Assembly (NCBI GenBank): GCA_021792615.1
Contig: JAJYUJ010000038.1
Coordinates: 1-22,647 of the forward strand
Reading direction: 5' to 3'
DNA length: 22,647 nucleotides
Source: a bacterium
GTDB lineage: Bacteria > JAMCPX01
Part shown: one piece after another, positions 7,077 through 14,682 of the stretch
How positions within the stretch are numbered: the first letter of the stretch is position 1
Layout of the letters: each line of letters begins with the position of its first letter
Translations under genes and position numbers: made by a program
Notes under the pieces: model-generated
The model's database searches: none
The model's input: the letters and a program-made list of their open reading frames with translations, nothing else
Told to the model about the DNA's origin: nothing

Positions 7077-8196
7077 TTACTTTTTTTCCTCTGGTTTAAA
7101 CTTCTTTAAAAGGTATGCCTCAATAAAATCATCCAGCTTGCCGTCGAGCACACCAAACGGATCGTTCGACTGATAATCGGTCCTGTGGTCTTTTACCATT
7201 TTATACGGATGCAGCACATACGAACGAATCTGGCTGCCCCATGATATGTCTTTCTTTGTGGACTCGACTTTATCTTTCTCCTCCTGCCGTTTACTCAGCT
7301 CGAGTTCATAGAGCCTGCTCTTTAAAAGCCTCATTGCGATTTCCTTGTTTTTGAACTGGGACCGCTCGTTCTGGCACTGAGCAACTATCCCGGTCGGGAT
7401 ATGGGTAATGCGCACTGCCGTTTCGAGCTTGTTGACATTCTGCCCGCCGTGACCGCCGGCCCGGTACGTATCGATACGCAGGTCTTTTTCTTCCACCTGA
7501 ATGTTTATATCATCCTTTATCTCCGGGTAAACGAACACGGAAGCAAAGGATGTATGCCTTCTTTTGTTGGAATCGAACGGCGAGATCCTCACAAGCCTGT
7601 GAACCCCCGCTTCGGCTTTTATATAGCCATAGGCATAATTCCCGTCTATCTGCAGGGTGGCGTTCTTTATGCCTGCCTCTTCTCCCTCCAGGTAATCAAG
7701 CACGGACACCTTAAACCCTTTTGATTCTCCCCACATTGTATACATCCGCATGAGCATCTGCGCCCAGTCCTGAGCCTCGGTTCCGCCCGCGCCTGAGTTT
7801 ATGACGAGTATGGCATTGTTCGGGTCCTGCTCTCCCTTGAATACCTCTCTTAATTCGAGCGACTTGATATCTTTGAGCAGGGCTGTCATCTCTTTCGAGA
7901 GCTGTTCGCCGTATTCCTGCGAGGAATCGTCTTTGAGCAGTTCCAGCATGTCTTTTACGTCTCCGGTTTCCTTCTCAAGGTAATCCATCATGCGTACCAG
8001 ATCTTCAAGCCTGCTTTTTTCTTTCAGCAGAGAGGAAGCGGTCATCCTGTCTTTCCAGAAATCCGGCGTGGATACGATGCCGTTCAGCTCGTTGATTCGC
8101 GAGCGCAGTGATTCGACATCAAAGATGCCCCCGAATGAGGGACAGCTTCGTTTCGGCCTTATCGAGCTCTATTCTCAATGATTCATAGTTCAGCAT
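7077..8196 (-). CDS. prfB: Peptide chain release factor 2, expressed by programmed +1 frameshift
   Basis: Release factor 2 reads UGA and UAA and triggers peptide release. The tripeptide anticodon SPF is visible ([15 protein letters not shown]) and the catalytic GGQ lies in [17 protein letters not shown]. The gene is split over two frames. A 25-codon first frame from the ATG at 8196 (GGAG 10 bases upstream) ends in RGHL and an in-frame TGA at 8119-8121. Shifting +1 at CTT-T continues [14 protein letters not shown] into the main frame, giving about 372 residues, the normal length. A pure ORF call would start falsely at 8045 and lose about 50 residues. RF2 scarcity favours the shift, so the protein autoregulates. 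It heads the prfB-lysS-lolC unit. Confidence 0.95.
8119..8133 (-). promoter_or_regulatory. prfB: prfB programmed +1 ribosomal frameshift site
   Basis: Reading the minus strand, the site is CGG GGG CAT CTT TGA. It has an internal Shine-Dalgarno-like CGGGGG at 8133-8128, a 3-base spacer, the slippery CTT and the in-frame TGA at 8121-8119. The E. coli site is AGG GGG TAT CTT TGA with the same spacing. The TGA is followed by T rather than the C of E. coli. Confidence 0.93.
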
Positions 8197-8372
8197 ACTA
8201 TTTTCACTCCGTTAGAAATGGTGTAACTTCGGTCAGGATTTATCTCCGCTTCAGCTGGGCGGTAAAGCCCGTTTAAATCTCTGTACAGACGGCGGATTTT
8301 CCTGCCGGAATAGATGTAATCAGAAGTGCTGGATGAAATCAAGGGATTAACCCGAAAACGCGGCAACGGTTT
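8197..8372 (-). other. Structured prfB leader / marC-prfB intergenic region
   Basis: No gene is seen in these 176 bases. On the minus strand there are two neat hairpins. CGGC-AGGA-AAA-TCC-GCCG has an outer 4-bp stem and an inner 3-bp stem. GGGC-TTTACC-GCCC follows it. The last 25 bases contain ATTTCTAACGGAGTG, whose GGAG serves as the prfB ribosome-binding site and which closely matches an arm of the inverted-repeat element at 3880-3975. No U-tract marks a terminator for marC. No tRNA or recognised riboswitch was found. Confidence 0.4.
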
Positions 8373-8966
8373 TTATTTTCCCGCAGCATGGATGATCACG
8401 GATTGTATCCCCATCCTGACCAGCATGACTCCGATGGATGCCAGCAGAATGCTCGCCACTTTGCCGATTGCCATGGTCCCGCCCTGGCCTATAACCCGTA
8501 CAACGACCGATGCTTTTTTCAATACAAAATAAACGATGACCATGTTCAGCGTTAACGAGACAAGGGTTGGGCCTATGCCGTAAAGATCCAGGATCAGTAT
8601 CGAGGTCGTCAGCACTGCAGGACCTGTTATCAGCGGTATGCCTATGGGTACGATACCCATGGAGCTTGACGGCGTACGGGTAGGCTTATTCGGATATATG
8701 ATGTCATTTATAGACAGTATGAGGAGCAGGATGCCGCCCGCTATCTGGAAATCCGCTATGGTTATACCAAGGACGCTGAAAACGAGTTTGCCGATAGCGA
8801 TAAACGATACGCTCACAAAAAAAGCAGTCAGCGTCGATTGTTTTACGACCGACGTGTTTTGCTCCGAAGTATAATCGGACGTCAGGGATATAAAAATGGG
8901 CAGCAATCCAAAAATATCTATTGCGACGAATATCGGTATGAATGCGAGCAGGTAATTTTTCAGCAT
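8373..8966 (-). CDS. MarC family integral membrane protein
   Basis: A 197-residue inner-membrane protein with about six TM segments, beginning FIPIFVAIDIFGLLPIFISL, where a charged Asp sits within the first helix as is common in MarC (UPF0056). The family hallmark GIVPIGIPLITGPAVLTTSI is present at about residues 104-123. It lacks a large soluble domain. MarC was once thought to give multiple antibiotic resistance; that role was withdrawn and the substrate remains unknown, with some archaeal relatives reported as neutral amino-acid transporters. The ATG at 8966 has no Shine-Dalgarno, and a promoter-like pair ends 6 bases before it, so transcription could begin at or near the start codon. It lies between mqnC and prfB on the same strand. 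Confidence 0.88.
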   Translation of the reverse strand: MLKNYLLAFIPIFVAIDIFGLLPIFISLTSDYTSEQNTSVVKQSTLTAFFVSVSFIAIGKLVFSVLGITIADFQIAGGILLLILSINDIIYPNKPTRTPSSSMGIVPIGIPLITGPAVLTTSILILDLYGIGPTLVSLTLNMVIVYFVLKKASVVVRVIGQGGTMAIGKVASILLASIGVMLVRMGIQSVIIHAAGK

Positions 8967-8972
8967 AGACTG

Positions 8973-9001
8973 TTTATAACGTCATACAGCATACAAGTAA
9001 A
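8973..9001 (-). promoter_or_regulatory. Candidate sigma-70-type promoter for marC
   Basis: On the minus strand, TTTACT (9001-8996) is followed by a 17-bp spacer and TATAAA (8978-8973). The -10 matches the consensus at five of six positions. It ends 6 bases before the marC ATG, so transcripts would start about at the start codon. Confidence 0.4.
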
Positions 9002-9029
9002 GAAAATTCGCCTGAGAAGAAACAAAAAA

Positions 9030-10070
9030 TCAAAATACCTTCAGCGTATCGTAGAACGTGTTGCGCTGAACAGGAGTAAATCCCGCATCCTTTATCAGTG
9101 CGACTATTTCGTCCCGCTGCGCAACAAGCCGGTGTCCGGCAAGCCTCATCACATTCTCTTCAAAAAGAAGACTCCCGAGATCGTTTGCGCCGAAGTACAG
9201 GGACAACTGGCCTATATCTTTGCCCTGCGATGACCACGATGCCTGAATATTGGGGAAATTATCGAGATACAATCGTGCAATCGCAACGATCCTTAAATAC
9301 TTTTCTGCACTGTACCTTGTTTGTATCTTTCTGCCGAGCGTGGTGTTCTCCGACTTAAAATCCCATGCAATAAATGCCGTGAACCCTTTTGTTCTGTCCT
9401 GAAGACTGCGCAGCCTGTCGAGATGTTCTATGATTTCTTCCGGCGTTTCGACATGACCGTACATCATGGTTGCCGTCGTCGGTATACCCATGGAGTGTGC
9501 GGCCTCCATGACCGAAAGCCACTCGTCGACATGCGGCTTTGCAGGGCTGATGACCTTTCGTACCCTCTCCACGAGAATCTCCGCACCTCCGCCGGGAATG
9601 GACATCAAACCTGCCGATTTTAATGCTGATATGATGTCACGTATGTTCAAACCGGAAATCTCTGCCATCCGAATGACCTCGGGCGGTGAAAATGCATGAA
9701 TATGCATCCCGGGATAGTTCTGTTTTATATACGATATGAGCCCGACATAATAATCGAGCTGAAGATCCGGATGCATGCCTCCCTGCAGCAGCACGGTCGT
9801 AACTCCGTTCACGGATGCTGTGTCCAGTTTGTCCTTGAGTTCTTCGTTCGTCATTACGTACGCGTCCGCATGGTTCCTGGACCTGTAGAAAGCACAGAAA
9901 AGACATCCGACATCACAGATGTTTGTATAGTTTATGTTTGTATCCATGACAAAACTGACGACGGGCTCGGGATGGAGCTTCATCCTGAACTCATGGGCGC
10001 TTTTCCCCAGTGCGAGGAGGTCCCCGGATTTGAACAGTTTCACTGCTTCCGTTTTACCGAGTCTCTTCAT
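9030..10070 (-). CDS. mqnC: Cyclic dehypoxanthine futalosine synthase (radical SAM)
   Basis: MqnC closes dehypoxanthine futalosine into its cyclic form, a step in the futalosine route to menaquinone. The radical SAM cluster motif is C52-DVG-C56-LF-C59 followed by AFYR. Family-typical stretches follow: TTVLLQGGMHPDLQLDYY, FSPPEVIRMAE, SIPGGGAEILVERVRKVISPAK, WLSVMEAAHSMGIPTTATMMYG and GFTAFIAWDFKSENT. Length (346) is usual. MqnE is related but differs in these segments, so MqnC is the better call. The ATG at 10070 has GGGGAAG 6 bases upstream. It lies 49 bases after the response-regulator gene, apparently the last gene of the grpE-dnaK-dnaJ unit. The other mqn genes are not in the window. Confidence 0.9.
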   Translation of the reverse strand: MKRLGKTEAVKLFKSGDLLALGKSAHEFRMKLHPEPVVSFVMDTNINYTNICDVGCLFCAFYRSRNHADAYVMTNEELKDKLDTASVNGVTTVLLQGGMHPDLQLDYYVGLISYIKQNYPGMHIHAFSPPEVIRMAEISGLNIRDIISALKSAGLMSIPGGGAEILVERVRKVISPAKPHVDEWLSVMEAAHSMGIPTTATMMYGHVETPEEIIEHLDRLRSLQDRTKGFTAFIAWDFKSENTTLGRKIQTRYSAEKYLRIVAIARLYLDNFPNIQASWSSQGKDIGQLSLYFGANDLGSLLFEENVMRLAGHRLVAQRDEIVALIKDAGFTPVQRNTFYDTLKVF

Positions 10071-10119
10071 CGTTCACTTCCCCGGAGAAATGGCGGGATG
10101 TGCACAAGCAGTGCAGCGG

Positions 10120-10686
10120 TTATGCGATGTCCCGGATCCTGCCGATGACATCGAGCAGCCTCCTGCTGAATTCCTCTTTATCGGCGCTGTTTCCCTTGTT
10201 CAGGTATGCGGACGGCTTCGTAAGATTCATCACCTTTTTGAAATTTTCATCGCACTTAACAACGGAAAAAAACAAGATAGGTATTTTACGGGACAACTTG
10301 AGGCCGGTTTCGAGTGCCCTCACTGTCCTCGCCGCATCAATGCCGTTTATAACCGGCATATTGACGTCGAGTATAATCAAATCTACGGTGGCATTCGCTT
10401 TCATGAGATCGCTCAACTGTGAAAGAAATATCCTGCCGTTTTCACTGTCTATGATATCCTTTGAAATACCCTTGCTTCCCACCAATTCCGAGACTTGCTT
10501 TCTCATGATAGCAGAATCGTCGGCTATAAGGATTCTGTCCATGACTTTCTTTTTGAATTCTTTCTTGGAAAGATCGAGACCGCATTCGGTACAGTGTATA
10601 CGTTCCTCTCCGCCGGTTATCATGATAAAGGGATCAACCATTTCACCGCAACTCGGGCAAAATACTTTAGGAATTTTATCTGCCAT
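10120..10686 (-). CDS. Response regulator receiver protein with N-terminal zinc ribbon
   Basis: A 188-residue protein with two parts. Residues 10-35 form a four-cysteine zinc ribbon (CPSCG at 10-14, CTECG at 32-36). Residues 50-185 are a CheY-like receiver: acidic pair Asp56-Asp57 in ILIADDSAIMRK, phosphoacceptor Asp107 in LIILDVNMPVING, switch Ser141 in ILFFSVVK and Lys164 in AYLNKG. All phosphorylation residues are present, so it should be functional. There is no DNA-binding helix-turn-helix or enzyme output domain, so the zinc ribbon may be the output or a partner-docking site. The ATG at 10686 is 4 bases after the dnaJ stop and has no clear ribosome-binding site, suggesting coupling to dnaJ; a TTG at 10722 inside dnaJ would lengthen it by 12 residues. 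No histidine kinase is nearby. Confidence 0.85.
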   Translation of the reverse strand: MADKIPKVFCPSCGEMVDPFIMITGGEERIHCTECGLDLSKKEFKKKVMDRILIADDSAIMRKQVSELVGSKGISKDIIDSENGRIFLSQLSDLMKANATVDLIILDVNMPVINGIDAARTVRALETGLKLSRKIPILFFSVVKCDENFKKVMNLTKPSAYLNKGNSADKEEFSRRLLDVIGRIRDIA

Positions 10687-10690
10687 GGAA

Positions 10691-11803
10691 TTATTGCTGG
10701 AAAAGGTCCTTAACCTTGTCAAATAAACCTTTTGACCCCGTCCTGATGTAGGCTTTCGTAATCTCGTCGAACTCTTTCAATATCTCTTTTTGTCTGTCTG
10801 ATATGTGTTTGGGCACTTCTATATGTACTCTCACAATCTGGTCTCCTTTCCGTGAGTCGTAAGGGTTGCCGATCCCCTTATGTTTGAGAACGAATGTTTC
10901 GCCGGAATTCGTTCCGACCGGTATCTTTAATTCTTCATCGCCGTACAATGTCGGGACTTTTATCGTATCACCGAGTACAGCCTGTGCATACGAAATAAAC
11001 ATATCCAGGATGATGTTCTGTTCTTCTCTCTTGAAGAGTGCATGCTCTTTTACTTTGGTAACGACGTGAAGATCCCCAGCAGGTCCACCGTTGTATCCTT
11101 CGCTTCCTTTGCCCTGGATCCTCAGGACACTGTCTGTATCAACGCCGGACGGAACGTGAAGTTTTATCTTTTCGTCTTTTAATACCCTGCCCGTACCATT
11201 GCACTCTTTGCACTTATCGATTATCTCATAACCGCTGCCATTGCAGACATGACAGGTTTTGGAAACCGTGAGGAACCCCTGCCGGTAATTCATCTGACCC
11301 GATCCATGACAAGCCCTGCATACCGATGGTTTTGTTCCCGGTCTGGCCCCGGTTCCGGAACACTGGGTACAAGCAACCGTACGCTTTATGGTGAATTCCT
11401 TGTCAGCACCCATAACGGCCTCTTCAAACGTAAGGTCGAGTTCAGCTTCAATATCCTTCCCTCTGAATTTCCTGCTTCTGGAAGACCTCCTGCCGCCGAA
11501 GAAATCGCTGAAAACGTCGCCTATGAGGTCCTCGAATACCGTTGACCCGAAAATATCTTCGTGTCCCATCCCTCCCATCCGCTCGAAATTGTGTCCATAC
11601 GTGTCATACTGGGATCGTTTTTCCTGGTTGCTCAATACGCTGTACGCTTCATTTATTTCCTTGAATTTTTCCTCCGAGCCTTTATCGCCGTTCGTTCTAT
11701 CGGGGTGGTGCTGTAAAGCGAGCCTCCGGTATGCCTTCTTGATATCAGCATCGGTTGCGTCCCTCGGCACTCCGAGAATCTCATAATAATCTCTTTTATT
11801 CAT
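10691..11803 (-). CDS. dnaJ: Chaperone protein DnaJ (type I Hsp40)
   Basis: Co-chaperone that delivers clients to DnaK and stimulates its ATPase. The J domain (residues 1-70) contains HPD at 33-35. A Gly/Phe-rich linker (about 76-106) follows, then a zinc-binding domain with four CxxCxGxG-type repeats from Cys145 to about residue 205. The C-terminal client-binding domains end in KDLFQQ. Length 370 is typical for full type I DnaJ. The start ATG overlaps the dnaK stop by 4 bases (ATGA at 11800-11803), so it is translationally coupled to dnaK. It is the third gene of the grpE-dnaK-dnaJ series. Confidence 0.96.
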   Translation of the reverse strand: MNKRDYYEILGVPRDATDADIKKAYRRLALQHHPDRTNGDKGSEEKFKEINEAYSVLSNQEKRSQYDTYGHNFERMGGMGHEDIFGSTVFEDLIGDVFSDFFGGRRSSRSRKFRGKDIEAELDLTFEEAVMGADKEFTIKRTVACTQCSGTGARPGTKPSVCRACHGSGQMNYRQGFLTVSKTCHVCNGSGYEIIDKCKECNGTGRVLKDEKIKLHVPSGVDTDSVLRIQGKGSEGYNGGPAGDLHVVTKVKEHALFKREEQNIILDMFISYAQAVLGDTIKVPTLYGDEELKIPVGTNSGETFVLKHKGIGNPYDSRKGDQIVRVHIEVPKHISDRQKEILKEFDEITKAYIRTGSKGLFDKVKDLFQQ

Positions 11804-13629
11804 TCGGTCTTCTTCTCCTCATTTTCAGCTTTTTGATACAGCAGCTCGGCGATCTTGTGAGAGAACGAACTGAGCGTGCTTACCGCACCTTCAAGGATTC
11901 CGGTATCATCGGTTTCTCTTTTTTTCTTGAGGTCATCCATAGCTGTTAAAATATTGTTATAGTCTTCGGTGGATAGCAAATCCTTATACTCGTTGAGAGA
12001 ACGGGTTGTCGCGTAGAGCAAGCCGTCTGCCTTGTTTCGCAGGTCCACAAGTTCCTTTCTTTTCTTATCGTCTATCTCATGCTGCTGTGCATCTCCGATG
12101 ATCTTATTGATCTGCTCTTCAGACAGCCCGCTTCCTGCGGTAATTTTCACCTTCTGCTCTTTTCCAGTGCCAAGGTCCTTGGCTTTGACGTGGAGTATGC
12201 CGTTGGCGTCTATATCAAAGGTCACTTCTATCTGCGGCAACCCCCTCGGAGCAGGCGGTATACCGATTAATTGGAACTTGGCAAGACTCTGATCGTCCTT
12301 TGCAAGCTCCCGCTCGCCCTGTAAAATGTGAATATTGACAAAATCCTGATCGTCTTCCGTCGTCGAGAACACCATCGTTTTCTTTGTCGGAACCGTGGTA
12401 TTCCTCGGTATAACCTTCGTAAAAATACCGCCCTGTGTCTCTACACCGAGGGAGAGCGGTGTCACATCAAGTAATATGACATCCTTGACCGTACCCTTCA
12501 GCACTGCACCCTGGATTGCCGCACCCATGGCCACAACCTCATCAGGATTAACCTCTTTTACCGGAGGCTTGCCGAAGATCTCCTCGGCCTTTTTTACCAC
12601 AGCAGGCATCCTCGTCATACCGCCGACGAGAATGATATTGTCGACGTTCTCCTTTTTTAGGTTGGCATCTTTCAGCGCGAGCTCACAAGGTTCCCCGAGT
12701 TTATCGACGAGATTTTGTACAATAGATTCAAAATGGGTCCTCGTTATGGACTTTGTAAGGTGTTTAGGTCCCGAGGCATCGGATGCAATAAACGGAAGAT
12801 TTATTTCAGTCTCTTTCAACGTCGAGAGTTCCATCTTCGCTTTTTCCGCAGCATCCTTTACCCTCTGCATTGCCATTTTGTCCCCCGCGATACCGATGCC
12901 CGTCTGCTGCTTGAAATCCTCAACGAGCCAGCTGGACAAAACCCGGTCGAAATCCTCGCCTCCAAGGAATGTATTGCCGTTTGTTGCCAAAACCTCGAAC
13001 ACGCCTTCATTCAATTCGAGTATCGATATATCAAACGTACCGCCGCCGAGATCGAAGACCGCTATTTTCATGGTCTGGTCTTTGTTCAGACCGTACGTGA
13101 GCGAAGCTGCCGTCGGCTCATTAATAATTCTTAAAACATTTAAACCCGCTATTCTTCCCGCATCCTTCGTTGCCTGCCGCTGACTATCATTGAAATAAGC
13201 AGGAACGGTTATAACGGCATCCTCTATCTTTTCTCCGAGGAAGTCCTCTGCATACTCCTTCATCCTGGAAAGGATATACGAGGATACTTCCGACGGACTC
13301 ATTTTTTTACCGCCGATCTCAACCCATGCGTCATCATTATCCGCCTGAATAATCTTATATGATACTATCCTTTTCGTTTGCTCGACTTCCTGAGCATTAT
13401 ATTTTCTGCCGATGAGTCTTTTGACGGCAAAAATAGTATTTTCGGCATTCGTCACTGCCTGCCTTTTTGCAAGGTTGCCGATAAGGAGCGTTCCCTTATC
13501 ATTGATTGCTACCATAGACGGAGTTGTTCTTCCGCCTTCTGCGTTCGGAATAACCACAGGCGTATCACCCTCCATATATGCAACGCAGGAATATGAAGTG
13601 CCAAGATCAATACCTATTGTCCTTCCCAT
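11800..13629 (-). CDS. dnaK: Chaperone protein DnaK (Hsp70)
   Basis: Cytosolic ATP-dependent chaperone. The nucleotide-binding domain starts [16 protein letters not shown] and contains [45 protein letters not shown] and [11 protein letters not shown]. The linker [15 protein letters not shown] leads to the substrate-binding domain (about 390-500) and an alpha-helical lid. At 609 residues it is a little shorter than E. coli DnaK (638), mainly at the disordered tail, which here ends AENEEKKTE. The ATG at 13629 has AGGGGG 5 bases upstream. It starts 22 bases after the grpE stop. Confidence 0.97.
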   Translation of the reverse strand: MGRTIGIDLGTSYSCVAYMEGDTPVVIPNAEGGRTTPSMVAINDKGTLLIGNLAKRQAVTNAENTIFAVKRLIGRKYNAQEVEQTKRIVSYKIIQADNDDAWVEIGGKKMSPSEVSSYILSRMKEYAEDFLGEKIEDAVITVPAYFNDSQRQATKDAGRIAGLNVLRIINEPTAASLTYGLNKDQTMKIAVFDLGGGTFDISILELNEGVFEVLATNGNTFLGGEDFDRVLSSWLVEDFKQQTGIGIAGDKMAMQRVKDAAEKAKMELSTLKETEINLPFIASDASGPKHLTKSITRTHFESIVQNLVDKLGEPCELALKDANLKKENVDNIILVGGMTRMPAVVKKAEEIFGKPPVKEVNPDEVVAMGAAIQGAVLKGTVKDVILLDVTPLSLGVETQGGIFTKVIPRNTTVPTKKTMVFSTTEDDQDFVNIHILQGERELAKDDQSLAKFQLIGIPPAPRGLPQIEVTFDIDANGILHVKAKDLGTGKEQKVKITAGSGLSEEQINKIIGDAQQHEIDDKKRKELVDLRNKADGLLYATTRSLNEYKDLLSTEDYNNILTAMDDLKKKRETDDTGILEGAVSTLSSFSHKIAELLYQKAENEEKKTE

Positions 13630-13651
13630 GCAATCCCCCTAAAAAGAAGTC

Positions 13652-14431
13652 TTATACATTCCGTTCTTTCTCCAGTTCCGTTTGTTCATTGACCTTGAGC
13701 GGTGCTGCCTTTTTACCGACGATAACCTTTGCAGGTCTTATCAAGCGATCATTGTAAAGATAACCTTTCTCGACTTCCTTCACAATGACATTATCCTCAT
13801 AATCCTTACCTTCTTCCACCCCGAGTCCTTCATGGAAATTAGGATCGAATAGTTGACCAACGGTATTCATCGTATTTACTCCAAAGCCCTCTATCACCTT
13901 TTTCAAGAGTTTCAAGGTCAGTTCTACACCTTCGTAGAGACTGTCCTTCTGAGCATGCTTCTTAGAATATTCTATGGCACGCTCAAGGTTATCTATAACG
14001 GGCAGTATTTCGCGTATAAAAGTTTCATATCCGAATTTCAACTGATCGAGCTTCTCTTTATGAACCCTCTTTTTATAATTTTCCATATCTGCTTCAGCCC
14101 TTAACCACTTATCTTTATAGCTGGCTGATTCTTTGATCAGACTCTGTACTTGATTCTTTAAATCGTTCAGTTCGGCTGATGCCGGTTCTTCCTGTCCCGT
14201 GACGGCAATAGCTCCCTCCTCCCCCTGTAAACCTTCCTGCCCTTCCTTGCCTGCTTCTCCTTCGCTTGCAGACCTTTCAGGCACTGTCTTTTGCTCAGCA
14301 TCTGAAACGACATTTCCCGGAACTTTCCTTTCTCCGTCAGCGTCCTGAATTACTTGTTCTTTGTCCTTTTGTTCATCGTTATTATTTGTCATTTTTTTAT
14401 CCTTGCTTCTTTTTTTCTTTTTATAGGGCAT
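13652..14431 (-). CDS. grpE: Nucleotide exchange factor GrpE
   Basis: Exchange factor that releases ADP from DnaK. The family core is clear: a long coiled coil (LNDLKNQVQSLIKESASYKDKWLRAEADMENYKKR, about residues 88-122), then FIREILPVIDNLERAIE and the C-terminal beta domain (VEKGYLYNDRLIRPAKVIVGKK). At 259 residues it exceeds the usual 180-210 because of a long N-terminal tail that is first basic (KKKKRSKDKK) and then Glu/Gln-rich and probably disordered. The ATG at 14431 has GGAG 5 bases upstream, supporting this start; the ATG at 14392 is less well placed. It is the first gene of the chaperone unit, divergent from the GGDEF gene. No hrcA precedes it here. Confidence 0.95.
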   Translation of the reverse strand: MPYKKKKRSKDKKMTNNNDEQKDKEQVIQDADGERKVPGNVVSDAEQKTVPERSASEGEAGKEGQEGLQGEEGAIAVTGQEEPASAELNDLKNQVQSLIKESASYKDKWLRAEADMENYKKRVHKEKLDQLKFGYETFIREILPVIDNLERAIEYSKKHAQKDSLYEGVELTLKLLKKVIEGFGVNTMNTVGQLFDPNFHEGLGVEEGKDYEDNVIVKEVEKGYLYNDRLIRPAKVIVGKKAAPLKVNEQTELEKERNV

Positions 14432-14455
14432 TTTAACTCCATATTAAATAACATT

Positions 14456-14484
14456 TTCTTATCAATCTGTTCATGTAATGTCAA
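14456..14484 (-). promoter_or_regulatory. Candidate promoter for grpE-dnaK-dnaJ
   Basis: On the minus strand, a perfect TTGACA (14484-14479) is followed by 17 bases and TAAGAA (14461-14456), a poor -10. The predicted start would leave a leader of about 18 bases holding the GGAG of grpE. No CIRCE element and no clear sigma-32 motif were found. Confidence 0.35.
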
Positions 14485-14612
14485 GACAACACAGCTTTCA
14501 TTGTTATTCTTCTCTACCGCGTTAGGATACCATGACCAATTTCATCACCGTCATATCATGTTAGCATGTCTACTCTATAAATTAATAGTATGATCTCTAT
14601 AGTCAATAGTGA

Positions 14613-14650
14613 CAAAATAACACAAAAAACAATACATTACTGTTATTTTG
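14613..14650. promoter_or_regulatory. Inverted repeat, putative operator in the grpE/GGDEF divergent region
   Basis: CAAAATAACA at 14613-14622 is the exact reverse complement of TGTTATTTTG at 14641-14650, with 18 bases between. The right arm overlaps the -35-like TTGACA at 14648-14653 that faces the GGDEF gene, as expected for a repressor site. The DNA is AT-rich, so chance symmetry is possible. Confidence 0.4.
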
Positions 14651-14676
14651 ACAAGAATCAAAGGTTTTGTTATTTG
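14648..14676 (+). promoter_or_regulatory. Candidate promoter for the GGDEF-lipoprotein-PHP operon
   Basis: A perfect TTGACA at 14648-14653 is followed by 17 bases and TATTTG at 14671-14676, a weak -10. It ends 6 bases before the first ATG at 14683. Either the mRNA starts almost at that ATG or translation begins at a later one (14719 or 14749). Confidence 0.35.
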
Positions 14677-14682
14677 GAATAA

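Noticed and set aside
8197-8372. tRNA or known riboswitch in the prfB leader
   Set aside because: No cloverleaf and no motif of a riboswitch class I know could be matched, only simple hairpins.
12395-13183. 262-codon plus-strand frame
   Set aside because: It is an antisense shadow of dnaK, rich in Ser and Thr as such shadows usually are.
14432-14682. CIRCE element or sigma-32 promoter before grpE
   Set aside because: Neither TTAGCACTC-N9-GAGTGCTAA nor a CTTGAA/CCCAT pair is present.
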